Shown here piece by piece: positions 8,933-18,525 of a DNA stretch of 64,000 nt. How positions within the stretch are numbered: position 1 is the first letter of the stretch; each line of letters begins with the position of its first letter. The stretch comes from Flavobacterium aquidurense (GTDB taxonomy: Bacteria; Bacteroidota; Bacteroidia; Flavobacteriales; Flavobacteriaceae), in assembly GCA_900107365.1 (NCBI GenBank), contig FNPS01000001.1, positions 496,001 through 560,000 on the forward strand, written 5' to 3'. The position numbers were made by a program, and so were the translations under genes. The notes beneath the pieces are model-generated. The model did not search any database and was not told where the DNA came from. It saw only the letters and a program-made list of their open reading frames with translations.

Positions 8933-9613
8933 TTAATCAGCTATTTTTTTCAATGTTTTTACATCCTTAAGTACAATCTTTTTACCAATCAATTCAATAA
9001 CTCCTAATTTATTAAAGTCGGATAGTAGGCGTATACAACTTTCTGTCGCAGTTCCAATTATTCCTGCCAATTCTTCTCGGGTTAGTTGTACCTTTAATGT
9101 CTTATCTTCGTTTTCTCCAAAAAAGTCATGTAAGTAAAGTAAAGTTTCGGCTAATCGTTGTTTTACTGTTTTTTGAACTAATGCAATTTTGTCATTTTCA
9201 GATTCTTTTAAATCTTCGCAAACAGTTTGCATTAATTTCATTGAAAACTGATTGTTGGTGTTAAAAAAACCAATGATTTCAGATTTCGGAATAAAGCAAA
9301 CTTCCATATCAGCTACTGCTTTTGCCGTTAAATTGGCTGGCTCGTTACTAATCATAGAACGCTGTCCTAAAAGTTCTCCGGACTTAACCAGTTTTACAAT
9401 CTGATCTTTTCCATTGGCACTTAGTTTAGAAAGTTTTCCAACCCCGTCTTTTACGCAAAAAACGCCATTAGTTACTTCGCCTTCTTCAAAAATAGCTTCG
9501 CCTTTTTTTATTTTATAAGTGGTTTTACTATTAGCTAGTTTTATTACTTCTTCTTTATTTAGGGCTTGCAAAGAAGTTAGTTGGCGTACGATACACTGGT
9601 CACATTTATTCAT
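8933..9613 (-). CDS. Crp/Fnr-family transcriptional regulator, likely oxygen-responsive
   Basis: 226 residues. An N-terminal CxxC (Cys4, Cys7) precedes a cyclic-nucleotide-binding-type beta-barrel (about 20-125), a dimer helix, and a C-terminal winged HTH (about 165-225). The recognition helix region ESCIRLLSDF keeps the Glu191 and Arg195 that read the TGA half-site in Fnr/Crp; the Fnr Ser is replaced by Ile. Cysteines are at 4, 7, 53, 106, 132 and 193, so a four-Cys iron-sulphur cluster like E. coli FNR is possible but not certain. It is divergent from ccoI, and four matching operators occur in the window. The regulatory role is inferred. Confidence 0.9.
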   Translation of the reverse strand: MNKCDQCIVRQLTSLQALNKEEVIKLANSKTTYKIKKGEAIFEEGEVTNGVFCVKDGVGKLSKLSANGKDQIVKLVKSGELLGQRSMISNEPANLTAKAVADMEVCFIPKSEIIGFFNTNNQFSMKLMQTVCEDLKESENDKIALVQKTVKQRLAETLLYLHDFFGENEDKTLKVQLTREELAGIIGTATESCIRLLSDFNKLGVIELIGKKIVLKDVKTLKKIAD

Positions 9614-9629
9614 GACAAAAAATTTTAAG

Positions 9630-9637
9630 CAAAATTA
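9630..9637 (-). promoter_or_regulatory. -7 box of the fnr-like gene
   Basis: Read on the minus strand this is TAATTTTG, an exact TAnnTTTG match, 17 bp before the regulator's ATG. No TGAY-N4-RTCA dyad lies at the 29.5-bp activator position, so the gene does not look self-activated. Confidence 0.5.
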
Positions 9638-9751
9638 ACCAATATTCATGTCTTAAGCTGCAATAAATACATAAAAAAAGATAAGAAATGATGTACGTCT
9701 GTAATTTGCCTTTTTTTATTTCTTAAATTAGAATCGTAATTAATTAAAACG

Positions 9752-9795
9752 TGATAAATGTCATATTTATAGTCTTTTTCAATTTATAAACTTTG
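9752..9795 (+). promoter_or_regulatory. Predicted Fnr-type operator and promoter of ccoI
   Basis: The dyad TGAT-AAAT-GTCA lies at 9752-9763. A -7-like element, TA-AAC-TTTG (one extra spacer base), starts at 9787. The dyad centre is 29.5 bp from the T of TA. The 13-mer TGATAAATGTCAT recurs identically in front of hemN. Confidence 0.72.
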
Positions 9796-9817
9796 CATAA
9801 GTTAAAAAAAACAAATT

Positions 9818-12211
9818 ATGAGTGAGCAAGGTTGTTTTCATTGTGGGTTAACCATTGCCAAAAATGAAGAAATCAATTTTGATGGAAAAAAGTTTTGCTG
9901 TAACGGATGTAAAACGGTTTACGAAATTTTCAGTCTTCATGATTTGACTTGTTATTATGATTTTGAAAAATCTCCTGGTGCCACTCCTCAAGACATTCAG
10001 GGTAAATATGATTTTTTAGATAACGAAGCTATTCTCTCAAAATTATTAGAATTTCAGGAAGGAAATACTGCTATAGTTTCTTTAAATATCCCACACATAC
10101 ACTGTAGTTCTTGTATCTGGATACTTGAAAATCTAAACAGAATCCAAAAAGGGATCAGTATCTCACAAGTTAATTTTCCAGAAAAAAGAGTTCGTGTAAC
10201 CTTTAATTCTGATGTAGTTTCACTTAAATCTATTGCTTATTTGTTAAGTTCCATTGGATACGAACCTTATATAAGTTTAGAGAACTATGAAGCAGGGAAA
10301 AATAATGTAGACAGAAGTTTAACATATAAACTTGGTGTTGCCTTTTTTTGTTTTGGAAATATAATGTTATTGTCGTTTCCGGAATATTTCGAAATCAAGG
10401 AATTTTGGTTGGACAACTACAAGCCTTTTTTTAGAATTTTAATTTTTCTATTAGCGCTACCAAGTTTTTTGTATTCTGCTAGCGGTTATTATGTTTCGGC
10501 TTATAAAAGTATTAAATCACGAATGCTGAATATCGATATTCCAATTGCACTGGGAATCATCGTAATGTTTGTCAGAAGTACTTTTGATATTGTAATGAAT
10601 TACGGATCAGGTTTTTTTGACAGCTTAACAGGCTTGGTTTTTTTCATGCTGCTGGGAAAAATGTTTCAAATTAAAACCTATAGTTTCTTAAGTTTCGAAA
10701 GAGATTTTAAATCTTACTTTCCTATTGCAGTTACTAAAATTAATATGGATACTTCAGAAGAGAGTGTTGCAATTTATGATGTCGTAAAAGGGGATAGATT
10801 ATTGATTCGAAATCAGGAATTAATTCCGGTTGATGGTATTTTAATTAGTGAAAAGGCTGAAATTGATTATAGTTTTGTTACTGGGGAAGCAGTTCCGATA
10901 ACTAAAAAATCGGGAGACAAAGTATTCGCCGGAGGAAAACAGATTGGAAAAGTGGTCGAAATGGAAGTTTTGCATTCTGTTTCACAAAGTTATCTGACAC
11001 AGTTGTGGAGTAATGAAATTTTTCAAAAAAATGTGGAGCAAAAACACAAAACAATTACCGATAAAATTAGCCGCTATTTTACTCCAATATTACTATTAAT
11101 TGCTTTTGCTGGATTTGGTTACTGGATTTTTATTGATACCAATACAGCTTTTAATGTTTTTACAGCAGTATTAATTGTTGCCTGTCCATGTGCTCTTGCA
11201 CTGACAGCGCCGTTTACCTTCGGTAATATTTTGAGAATTATGGGCAGGCAGAAAATGTATCTTAAAAATGCACTGGTGATTGAACAACTTGCAAAAGTTG
11301 ATACTATAGTTTTTGATAAAACCGGAACCATAACAACAAATAAAAAATCGAATATTGTTTATGAAGGAAGCCCAATTTCTGATGAGAATTATTTACTTAT
11401 AAAAAATGTACTCCGTGCTTCCAATCACCCATTAAGCCGAATGTTATATGATTTTTTACCAGATTCAAAGCGACTAAAAGTTGATAATTTTGAAGAGATA
11501 ACAGGAAAAGGAATTTTAGCTTCAATTGAAAATAAAACGATTCAAATTGGTTCAGCAGCATTTATTGGTATTTCAGATTTAGAAGCTGGTGAAATAGAAA
11601 AAACGGCGCTCCATATCAAAATTGATACTGAATATTATGGGCAGTTTAATTTTCAAAACCAATATAGAGATGGCCTTGCAGCGTTATTTTTAACTCTTAG
11701 TAAAAAGTATCAACTGAAAGTACTTTCCGGAGATAATGATGGAGAACGAAGTAATCTCGAAACAATATTGCCAAAGGGTACTGAACTCATCTTTAATCAG
11801 AAACCGGAACAGAAACTGGAATATATTAAAAAATTACAGGAAAAAGGTTGTAGTGTAATGATGGTTGGCGATGGGTTAAATGATGCAGGTGCCTTGGCGC
11901 AAAGCAATGCTGGGATATCTATTTCTGAAAATGTCAATGTTTTTTCTCCGGCGTGTGATGCAATACTAGATGCCCATGAATTTTCCCGATTAGATTATTT
12001 TTTAAAATTATCTCAAAAATCTATCTTGATCATCAAAATGAGTTTTGTTTTATCACTTTTGTATAATGTGATTGGCTTATCCTTCGCAGTAACTGGTAAT
12101 TTGCTCCCTTTGGTAGCGGCTATTATTATGCCACTAAGTACAATTACCATCGTAAGTTTTGTGACTTTAATGTCTAACTATTTCAGCAGCAGTAATTTAA
12201 AATCATTATAA
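9818..12211 (+). CDS. ccoI: cbb3 oxidase-maturation copper-exporting P-type ATPase
   Basis: 797 residues. A Cys-rich N-terminus (CFHCG, CCNGC) typical of CcoI/FixI is followed by a heavy-metal-associated domain with CSSC (96-99) in place of CxxC. Eight membrane helices carry the transport motif CPC (456-458), the phosphorylation site DKTGT (Asp500) and the hinge MVGDGLNDAGAL. The protein exports Cu(I) from the cytosol for insertion into the oxidase CuB site. It stands directly upstream of the cco operon but has its own promoter with a predicted Fnr-type operator, next to the regulator gene. Confidence 0.95.
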   Translation: MSEQGCFHCGLTIAKNEEINFDGKKFCCNGCKTVYEIFSLHDLTCYYDFEKSPGATPQDIQGKYDFLDNEAILSKLLEFQEGNTAIVSLNIPHIHCSSCIWILENLNRIQKGISISQVNFPEKRVRVTFNSDVVSLKSIAYLLSSIGYEPYISLENYEAGKNNVDRSLTYKLGVAFFCFGNIMLLSFPEYFEIKEFWLDNYKPFFRILIFLLALPSFLYSASGYYVSAYKSIKSRMLNIDIPIALGIIVMFVRSTFDIVMNYGSGFFDSLTGLVFFMLLGKMFQIKTYSFLSFERDFKSYFPIAVTKINMDTSEESVAIYDVVKGDRLLIRNQELIPVDGILISEKAEIDYSFVTGEAVPITKKSGDKVFAGGKQIGKVVEMEVLHSVSQSYLTQLWSNEIFQKNVEQKHKTITDKISRYFTPILLLIAFAGFGYWIFIDTNTAFNVFTAVLIVACPCALALTAPFTFGNILRIMGRQKMYLKNALVIEQLAKVDTIVFDKTGTITTNKKSNIVYEGSPISDENYLLIKNVLRASNHPLSRMLYDFLPDSKRLKVDNFEEITGKGILASIENKTIQIGSAAFIGISDLEAGEIEKTALHIKIDTEYYGQFNFQNQYRDGLAALFLTLSKKYQLKVLSGDNDGERSNLETILPKGTELIFNQKPEQKLEYIKKLQEKGCSVMMVGDGLNDAGALAQSNAGISISENVNVFSPACDAILDAHEFSRLDYFLKLSQKSILIIKMSFVLSLLYNVIGLSFAVTGNLLPLVAAIIMPLSTITIVSFVTLMSNYFSSSNLKSL

Positions 12212-12257
12212 ATAATTTGTAGATAAATTTTTATTAAATTTAACTTAAGTCTTTGAC

Positions 12258-12302
12258 TATGATAATTATCATATTTTAAATGCCTGCAACCTACTAATTT
12301 TG
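12258..12302 (+). promoter_or_regulatory. Predicted Fnr-type operator and promoter of the ccoS-NO-QPGH operon
   Basis: A perfect 16-bp palindrome TATGATAATTATCATA (12258-12273) contains the classic half-sites TGAT-N4-ATCA. The exact -7 box TAATTTTG lies at 12295-12302. Dyad centre to the T of the -7 TA is 29.5 bp, so the operator sits at about -41 and should activate. It is the most symmetrical of the four sites and controls the largest operon. Confidence 0.75.
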
Positions 12303-12320
12303 TTAACATAAATTTAAGGT

Positions 12321-12512
12321 ATGAGTGTAATTTATCTATTAATTTCAGTTAGTATTTTCGTAGCAATTGGCTTCTTCATAGCCTTTATCATCGCTGTCAA
12401 ATCTGGACAATACGATGATGATTATACGCCTTCAGTCAGAATGCTTTTTGACGATGAAACCAAAATTACTCCTCAGAATAATAATTCAACAATCGAAGAA
12501 AAACAAGTATAA
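12321..12512 (+). CDS. ccoS: cbb3-type cytochrome oxidase assembly protein CcoS
   Basis: 63 residues. One N-terminal membrane helix (about 3-25) is followed by the CcoS-type short tail with YDDDYTPSVRMLFDDE. It helps insert cofactors (haem b and CuB) into CcoN. It is first in the operon, two bases before the ccoNO start codon. Confidence 0.9.
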   Translation: MSVIYLLISVSIFVAIGFFIAFIIAVKSGQYDDDYTPSVRMLFDDETKITPQNNNSTIEEKQV

Positions 12513-12514
12513 TT

Positions 12515-14704
12515 ATGGAAATGGAACAGTTTTATTACGACAACAAAATTGTAAAAAAATTCATTTATGCCACTATCCTTTTTGGAGTAGTAGGTATGCT
12601 AGTGGGGCTAACCCTTGCGGTTATGTACCTTTTTCCCAACATGACTGATGGGATTTCATGGCTAAGTTACGGACGATTAAGACCGTTACACACAAATGCC
12701 GTTATTTTTGCCTTTGTAGGTAATGCTTTTTTTGCCGGTTTGTATTACTCACTTCAGCGATTGCTGAAGGCCAGGATGTTTAGTGACTTTCTAAGTAACT
12801 TACATTTTTGGGGTTGGCAGCTTATTATAGTTGCTGCTGCAATCACACTGCCTTTAGGATATACTTCTTCAAAAGAATATGCTGAATTAGAGTGGCCAAT
12901 TGATATTGCTATTGCCATAATCTGGGTAGTTATGGGTATCAATATGATTGGTACAATGTTGAAAAGAAGAGAAAGACACTTATATGTTGCAATATGGTTT
13001 TATCTTGCCACTTTCGTTACGGTTGCTGTGTTGCATATTTTTAATAACATTGAATTACCAGTGTCAGCTTTAAAAAGTTATTCGGTTTATGCTGGTGTTC
13101 AGGATGCCTTGGTACAATGGTGGTACGGACATAATGCAGTTGCATTTTTCTTAACTACTCCGTTTTTGGGTTTGATGTATTATTTTATTCCTAAGGTAGC
13201 AAATCGCCCTATCTATTCTTATAGATTATCTATTATTCACTTTTGGTCACTAATATTTATTTATATCTGGGCAGGTCCACACCACTTATTATATTCAGCT
13301 CTGCCAAACTGGGCTCAGAATTTGGGGGTTGTATTCTCAATAATGCTTATTGCTCCATCTTGGGGAGGTATGATTAATGGACTTTTAACGTTAAGAGGTG
13401 CGTGGGATAAAGTTCGTGAAGAACCCGTTTTGAAATTCTTTGTTGTGGCGATTACGGGTTACGGAATGGCAACTTTTGAAGGACCAATGCTTTCTTTAAA
13501 AAATGTAAATGCTATAGCGCATTATACAGATTGGATTATCGCACACGTACACGTTGGAGCACTAGCGTGGAACGGATTTATGTCTTTTGGTATTATTTAC
13601 TGGTTGATTCCAAGAATGACAAAAAGTAATTTGTTCTCTAAAAAATTAGCCAATTTCCATTTTTGGATTGGCACTTTAGGAATCATTTTATATGCGCTAC
13701 CAATGTACGTTGCAGGTTTTCAACAAGCTTCTATGTGGAAACAATTTAATCCGGACGGCACCTTAACTTATGGAAACTTCCTTGAAACGGTTACAGCAAT
13801 CATGCCTTTGTATTGGATGAGAGCAATAGGAGGTACTTTATATTTGGTTGGAATGCTGACATTGGTGTACAATATTATAATGACTGTAAAAGCAGGTGAA
13901 ACTATTGAAGATGAGTTAGCTCAGGCTCCAGCTTTACAAAGAATAAGCAGCAATAGACTGAATGGTGAAAAATTTCATACCTGGTTAGAAAGAAAACCAA
14001 TTCAATTGACCATTTTGGCAACTATCGCGATCTTAATTGGAGGTATTATTCAAATTGTACCAACAATTATGGTGAAATCAAATATTCCAACTATTTCAAG
14101 TGTAAAACCTTATTCGCCCCTTGAACTTGAAGGACGTGATTTATATATAAGAGAAGGCTGTGTAGGTTGTCACTCACAATCTGTTCGTCCATTTAGAAGC
14201 GAGGTAGAACGTTATGGACCACAATCTAAGGCTGGCGAGTTTGTGTATGATCATCCATTTTTATGGGGATCAAAGCGTACTGGTCCAGATTTACTAAGAG
14301 TTGGAGGAAAATATAATGATAACTGGCATTTTAACCACTTTTGGAATCCACAAAGTACTTCTGCAGGTTCTATAATGCCAGGTTATAAGTGGTTGTTTGA
14401 TAATAAAGCAATGGATTTATCATTGACGCAAAAGAAAATGCAGGCCATGGTTTCGCTTGGTGTTCCTTATACTGCAGATGAAATTGCAAATGCTCAAAAA
14501 ACATTGAGAACACAGGCTTTATCAATAGAGAAAAGTTTAGAAAATGATCCTGATTTTGTAAAAAGTTACCAAGACAGTAAAAACAAAGCAGCTGCAAAAG
14601 GGGAAAAATTTGTCCCAATGAATGAAAGAGAAATCGTCGCTCTAATTGCTTATATACAAAGACTTGGGACTGATATTAAAGTAAAAGAAACTGCTAAAAA
14701 ATAA
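12515..14704 (+). CDS. ccoN: cbb3-type cytochrome c oxidase, fused subunits I and II (CcoN-CcoO)
   Basis: 729 residues. Residues 1 to about 480 are CcoN with 12 membrane helices and the metal-ligand histidines (for example in YGHNAVAFF, GPHHLLYS and HVHVGALAWNG). Residues from about 505 are CcoO, a membrane anchor plus one haem c motif CVGCH (Cys549, Cys552, His553) with SQSVRPFRSEVERYG. In proteobacteria CcoN and CcoO are separate genes; the fusion is common in Bacteroidota. It is the catalytic core of the high-affinity terminal oxidase. Confidence 0.96.
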   Translation: MEMEQFYYDNKIVKKFIYATILFGVVGMLVGLTLAVMYLFPNMTDGISWLSYGRLRPLHTNAVIFAFVGNAFFAGLYYSLQRLLKARMFSDFLSNLHFWGWQLIIVAAAITLPLGYTSSKEYAELEWPIDIAIAIIWVVMGINMIGTMLKRRERHLYVAIWFYLATFVTVAVLHIFNNIELPVSALKSYSVYAGVQDALVQWWYGHNAVAFFLTTPFLGLMYYFIPKVANRPIYSYRLSIIHFWSLIFIYIWAGPHHLLYSALPNWAQNLGVVFSIMLIAPSWGGMINGLLTLRGAWDKVREEPVLKFFVVAITGYGMATFEGPMLSLKNVNAIAHYTDWIIAHVHVGALAWNGFMSFGIIYWLIPRMTKSNLFSKKLANFHFWIGTLGIILYALPMYVAGFQQASMWKQFNPDGTLTYGNFLETVTAIMPLYWMRAIGGTLYLVGMLTLVYNIIMTVKAGETIEDELAQAPALQRISSNRLNGEKFHTWLERKPIQLTILATIAILIGGIIQIVPTIMVKSNIPTISSVKPYSPLELEGRDLYIREGCVGCHSQSVRPFRSEVERYGPQSKAGEFVYDHPFLWGSKRTGPDLLRVGGKYNDNWHFNHFWNPQSTSAGSIMPGYKWLFDNKAMDLSLTQKKMQAMVSLGVPYTADEIANAQKTLRTQALSIEKSLENDPDFVKSYQDSKNKAAAKGEKFVPMNEREIVALIAYIQRLGTDIKVKETAKK

Positions 14705-14708
14705 AGTC

Positions 14709-14903
14709 ATGTTCGAACAGATAAAACACAATATGGAGAATATATCGGGTATAGAAATTTACCCGATTTTATCTCTCTTAATTTTCTTTATCTTCTTTGT
14801 AGGATTAGGTTTTTGGGTATTCTCCTATCAAAAAGATAAAATTAAAGAAATGAGTGAAATTCCTTTAAATGAAGGACTTGGTGTAACTTCAAAAGATAAA
14901 TAA
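14709..14903 (+). CDS. ccoQ: CcoQ-like small subunit of cbb3 oxidase
   Basis: 64 residues. A single hydrophobic helix (about 18-38) is followed by a charged tail. It is placed between ccoNO and ccoP with 4-bp and 1-bp gaps. Sequence similarity to proteobacterial CcoQ is weak, so the name rests mostly on position, size and topology. CcoQ stabilises the assembled oxidase. Confidence 0.7.
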   Translation: MFEQIKHNMENISGIEIYPILSLLIFFIFFVGLGFWVFSYQKDKIKEMSEIPLNEGLGVTSKDK

Positions 14904-14904
14904 G

Positions 14905-15843
14905 ATGAAAAAGTTTTTCCCGGCATATATAAGAGTACCACTGTTTTTTTTCATTGGTTTTGCTTTGATGGAATATTGTATAGATTCTGGAGATAAGCCA
15001 GCTTTTATAAAATATCCAATGGTTTCTGTTTTTTTGTTTGTATTTCTATTTATTCTGATTGCTATCGAAATTACATTGAATGCTGTTAATCGTGTCATGT
15101 ATCAGCTGATGACACCTGAAGAAAAAGCAAAATTAGATTATGAAAATAGTTTGAGTTTACAAGAAAGTACCTGGTATAAAGACTTAATGCATAAACTTAC
15201 TAAAACAGAGCCAATTGAAAAGGAAGGGGATTTGTTACTGCATCATGATTATGATGGAATTAAAGAATTAGATAACAATTTGCCGCCATGGTGGGTCTAT
15301 CTATTTTATATCACTATAATATTTGGTGTTGTATATCTTGCGCGCTTCGAAATTTTTGGAGCTGATAACCAAGAGATGGAGCTTAAAAAAGAAATGGCGC
15401 AGGCAAAAATTGATGTAGAAGAGTATTTAAAAACCGCTCCGGATTTAATGGATGAAAAAACGGTTGTTTTGTTAACGGATAAAGAAAGTTTAGAAGCTGG
15501 TAAAGAAATTTTCACCACTAATTGTGCTGCTTGTCACAGAGCAGATGCAGGAGGACAAATTGGTCCAAATTTAACAGATGACCATTGGATTCTAGGTGGC
15601 GGAATTAAAAATGTTTTTCATACTATTACCAACGGAGGACGTGATGGCAAAGGAATGGTTTCCTGGAAAACTAATGGTATGAAACCAAAAGAAATTCAAA
15701 AAGTGGCCAGTTATATCTTGTCTTTGCAAGGAAGTAAACCTAAAGACCCAAAAGATCCGGAAGGAGAAATTTGGGTAGATGAAAGTGCTTCTCAAAAAGA
15801 TGCCGCAATTAAAACAAAAGATAGTACAGAAGTTAAAAAATAA
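14905..15843 (+). CDS. ccoP: cbb3 oxidase c-type cytochrome subunit CcoP, single-haem form
   Basis: 312 residues. Two N-terminal membrane segments (about 8-27 and 37-57) precede the CcoP signature YDGIKELDNNLPPWW with a third helix. A cytochrome c domain follows with one CxxCH only (Cys207, Cys210, His211). Proteobacterial CcoP carries two haems; the second motif is absent here. The C-terminus is a Lys/Asp-rich tail. It passes electrons to CcoO/CcoN. Confidence 0.94.
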   Translation: MKKFFPAYIRVPLFFFIGFALMEYCIDSGDKPAFIKYPMVSVFLFVFLFILIAIEITLNAVNRVMYQLMTPEEKAKLDYENSLSLQESTWYKDLMHKLTKTEPIEKEGDLLLHHDYDGIKELDNNLPPWWVYLFYITIIFGVVYLARFEIFGADNQEMELKKEMAQAKIDVEEYLKTAPDLMDEKTVVLLTDKESLEAGKEIFTTNCAACHRADAGGQIGPNLTDDHWILGGGIKNVFHTITNGGRDGKGMVSWKTNGMKPKEIQKVASYILSLQGSKPKDPKDPEGEIWVDESASQKDAAIKTKDSTEVKK

Positions 15844-15848
15844 GAATC

Positions 15849-17267
15849 ATGTCAAATTTACCAGACGAAGCTTTTAGAGATACCATTGGAACTATTGATG
15901 AAGTTGGTAATCGAAAATTTATTTTCCCTAAAAAACCGTCTGGTAAATTCTATGATTATAGAAAAATTGTAAGTTATATTTTATTGGCAATTTTAGTTGC
16001 TAATCCGTTCATAAAAATAAATGGTAACCAATTTATGATGTTCAATGTTTTAGAACGTCGCTTTAATATTTTTGGATTCCCTTTTTGGCCTCAGGATTTT
16101 TATCTTTTTGTAATATCGATGCTTGTTGGTGTTGTTTTTGTGATTTTGTTTACTGTTGTCTTTGGGAGAATATTTTGCGGTTGGATTTGCCCGCAAACTA
16201 TTTTTTTAGAAATGGTTTTCCGCAGAATTGAATATTGGATTGATGGTGACCGTGGTGCACAATCGCGTTTAGCACGCCAGGAATGGAATGCTGAGAAAAT
16301 CCGAAAAAGACTTATTAAATGGACGATCTTTTTCTTAATTTCTTTTGGAATTGCTAATGTCTTTTTAGCTTATTTAGTTGGTAGTGATGCGTTATTTTTA
16401 ATGATTGAAGAAGGTCCGGTTAAACAGTCCAGCAATTTTATAGCACTTCTAATTTTTACTAGTGTTTTCTATTTTGTTTTCGTTTGGTTTAGAGAACAGG
16501 TTTGTATAATTGCTTGTCCGTATGGTAGATTACAAGGTGTGCTTTTAGATAATAAATCTATTAATGTGGCGTATGATTTTGTCCGTGGAGAAAAAGAAGA
16601 AGGACGTGCTAAGTACAATAAAAAAGAAGATAGAGCCACAACTGGAAAAGGAGATTGTATCGATTGTCATCAATGTGTTCATGTTTGCCCAATGGGAATT
16701 GATATTAGAAACGGAACACAATTAGAGTGTACAAATTGTACAGCTTGTATTGATGAATGTGATGCAATAATGGAAACAGTAGGTTTGCCGAAAGGACTTA
16801 TTCGCTATGCTTCGGAAGATGAAATAGCCAAGAAAGAACCTTTCAGATTTACAGCCAGAATGAAAGGTTATACAGCTGTTTTATTTATATTATTAAGTGT
16901 TTTTGTTGGAATGTTATTCTTGCGAACAAATGTCGAAGCAATCATCCTTCGTTTACCAGGTCAGTTATTTCAGCATAAAGGAGATAAGATAAGCAATGTT
17001 TATACGTATAAAATTGTAAACAAAACAATGAAAGATTACAATGATATCCATTTTGAATTGATTGATCAAAAAGGTGAAATTAAAAATGTTGGAAAAGAGC
17101 ATTTCAAAATACAAAAAGAAGGCATTTCACAAGGAACTTTGTTTATAGAAATTAATGAAGTGCTTTTGGAAAGCGATAAAACCAAGGTTAAAATTGGCGT
17201 TTACAACGGCAAGGAATTGCTCGAAACTACCACAACAAACTTTTTAGGTCCGAGAAGTTTTAATTAA
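15849..17267 (+). CDS. ccoG: cbb3 oxidase accessory protein CcoG (polyferredoxin-like cupric reductase family)
   Basis: 472 residues. About five membrane helices are present. CxxCxxC-type cysteines start at Cys270 (CIDCHQCVHVCPMG), and a second set CTNCTACIDECD follows, together binding two [4Fe-4S] clusters. A C-terminal immunoglobulin-like domain follows the last helix (the FixG_C region). CcoG reduces Cu(II) to Cu(I) for CcoI and oxidase maturation. It is the fifth gene of the operon, 5 bp after ccoP. Confidence 0.95.
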   Translation: MSNLPDEAFRDTIGTIDEVGNRKFIFPKKPSGKFYDYRKIVSYILLAILVANPFIKINGNQFMMFNVLERRFNIFGFPFWPQDFYLFVISMLVGVVFVILFTVVFGRIFCGWICPQTIFLEMVFRRIEYWIDGDRGAQSRLARQEWNAEKIRKRLIKWTIFFLISFGIANVFLAYLVGSDALFLMIEEGPVKQSSNFIALLIFTSVFYFVFVWFREQVCIIACPYGRLQGVLLDNKSINVAYDFVRGEKEEGRAKYNKKEDRATTGKGDCIDCHQCVHVCPMGIDIRNGTQLECTNCTACIDECDAIMETVGLPKGLIRYASEDEIAKKEPFRFTARMKGYTAVLFILLSVFVGMLFLRTNVEAIILRLPGQLFQHKGDKISNVYTYKIVNKTMKDYNDIHFELIDQKGEIKNVGKEHFKIQKEGISQGTLFIEINEVLLESDKTKVKIGVYNGKELLETTTTNFLGPRSFN

Positions 17268-17368
17268 AAATAACACCACCATGACATCGCCACTATAAGA
17301 CTTTGTGAAACAAAAACAAATAATTAAAAGGCGATACCATTTGACAACTAACAAATTAAATTTACAAT

Positions 17369-17818
17369 ATGAAAATAAATTGGGGAACAGGAATTGTCAT
17401 TGCTTTTGCATTATTCATGACTTTTATATTGTATTTTGTTTTTGAAGTGCAATCCAACAGTAAATATGATAATGATTTAGTTGTTGAAGAATATTATAAA
17501 CACGATTCGCATTTTCAGGAGGAAATGGCTCGTATTCAAAATGCACATGATTTGCAACAGAAACCTTCAATTGTATATAATGAAGAAGGTGTAAAAGTTG
17601 TTTTTCCTGCAAATTTTGAAAATGATAAAGTAAAGGGAAATATTCTTTTGTATCGCCCTTCAAATAAGAAGTTTGATTTTAATACTCAAATAACATTGAC
17701 TAATTCCGTTATGTTAATTCCGAAAGTTAAATTGGTTAAAGGTCGTTGGGATGTTAATATGGAATGGCAATATAGTGGAACAAAGTACTTAACTAAAGAG
17801 GTTATTTACGTAAATTAA
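17369..17818 (+). CDS. ccoH: FixH/CcoH family protein
   Basis: 149 residues. One N-terminal membrane helix (about 7-26) precedes a periplasmic beta-rich domain with the family's YYKHDSHFQEE motif. FixH/CcoH is needed for cbb3 oxidase assembly and stability. A 101-bp gap separates it from ccoG, longer than the other spacings, so a minor internal promoter is possible though I could not identify one. It ends 5 bp before the SafE-like gene. Confidence 0.9.
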   Translation: MKINWGTGIVIAFALFMTFILYFVFEVQSNSKYDNDLVVEEYYKHDSHFQEEMARIQNAHDLQQKPSIVYNEEGVKVVFPANFENDKVKGNILLYRPSNKKFDFNTQITLTNSVMLIPKVKLVKGRWDVNMEWQYSGTKYLTKEVIYVN

Positions 17819-17823
17819 GACAC

Positions 17824-18525
17824 ATGTTATATTCTGCATTTATATTAGGCTTAATCAGTAGTTTGCATTGCATTGGAATGTGCGGTCCTATCGCTATGAT
17901 GCTACCTGTAGATCATCAGAATGAAGCTAAAAAGGTTACTCAAATTGTTACTTATCATTTAGGCCGATTAACTGCTTATGCAACAATCGGAATGATTTTT
18001 GGATTATTAGGAAGAGGTTTTTTCCTGGCTGGACTGCAACAGAATTTATCAATTTTTATTGGTGTAGCAATGATAATTGCAGTTTTGATTCCGGAAAAAG
18101 TTTTTTCGAGATATAATTTTTCAAAACCTGTTTACAGAATTATTTCAAAAATTAAATCAAGTTTAGGAAGTCAATTTAAAAACAGAAGTTATAAATCTCT
18201 TTTTACAATTGGATTATTAAATGGATTTTTGCCATGCGGAATGGTTTACGTTGCCTTATTTGGTGCAATTGCTATGCAGAGTGCTGGTTTTGGTATTTTG
18301 TATATGTTATTATTTGGATTAGGAACTATACCATTAATGACTACTGTAGTTTACCTACATTCTTTGATAAAACTTCCCTTTCGAAATAAAATTCAAAAAG
18401 CAATTCCGTATGTTGCTTTTATTATTGGTGTTTTATTCATACTTAGAGGCTTGGGTTTAGGAATTCCTTACGTTTCTCCATCTAATATGAGTTTGTTTGT
18501 ACAGGGAACTCCTAATTGTCATTAA
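17824..18525 (+). CDS. Sulfite exporter TauE/SafE-like membrane protein of the cco cluster
   Basis: 233 residues, about six or seven membrane helices. The start SAFILGLISSLHCIGMCGPIAMM carries the paired Cys-x4-Cys (HCIGMC) typical of the SafE/CcoS-linked DsbD-like 'sulfite exporter' family that accompanies cbb3 genes. A second conserved stretch, LNGFLPCGMVYVAL, begins the second half. The known gene neighbourhood suggests a role in metal or thiol handling during oxidase assembly rather than sulfite export. Its stop overlaps the convergent hemN stop by 4 bp. Confidence 0.88.
   Translation: MLYSAFILGLISSLHCIGMCGPIAMMLPVDHQNEAKKVTQIVTYHLGRLTAYATIGMIFGLLGRGFFLAGLQQNLSIFIGVAMIIAVLIPEKVFSRYNFSKPVYRIISKIKSSLGSQFKNRSYKSLFTIGLLNGFLPCGMVYVALFGAIAMQSAGFGILYMLLFGLGTIPLMTTVVYLHSLIKLPFRNKIQKAIPYVAFIIGVLFILRGLGLGIPYVSPSNMSLFVQGTPNCH

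Noticed and set aside
9689..9700. TGATGTACGTCT as a fifth Fnr-type site for the regulator itself
   Set aside because: The last base breaks the dyad and the centre is 61 bp from the regulator's -7 box, out of helical phase with the other sites.
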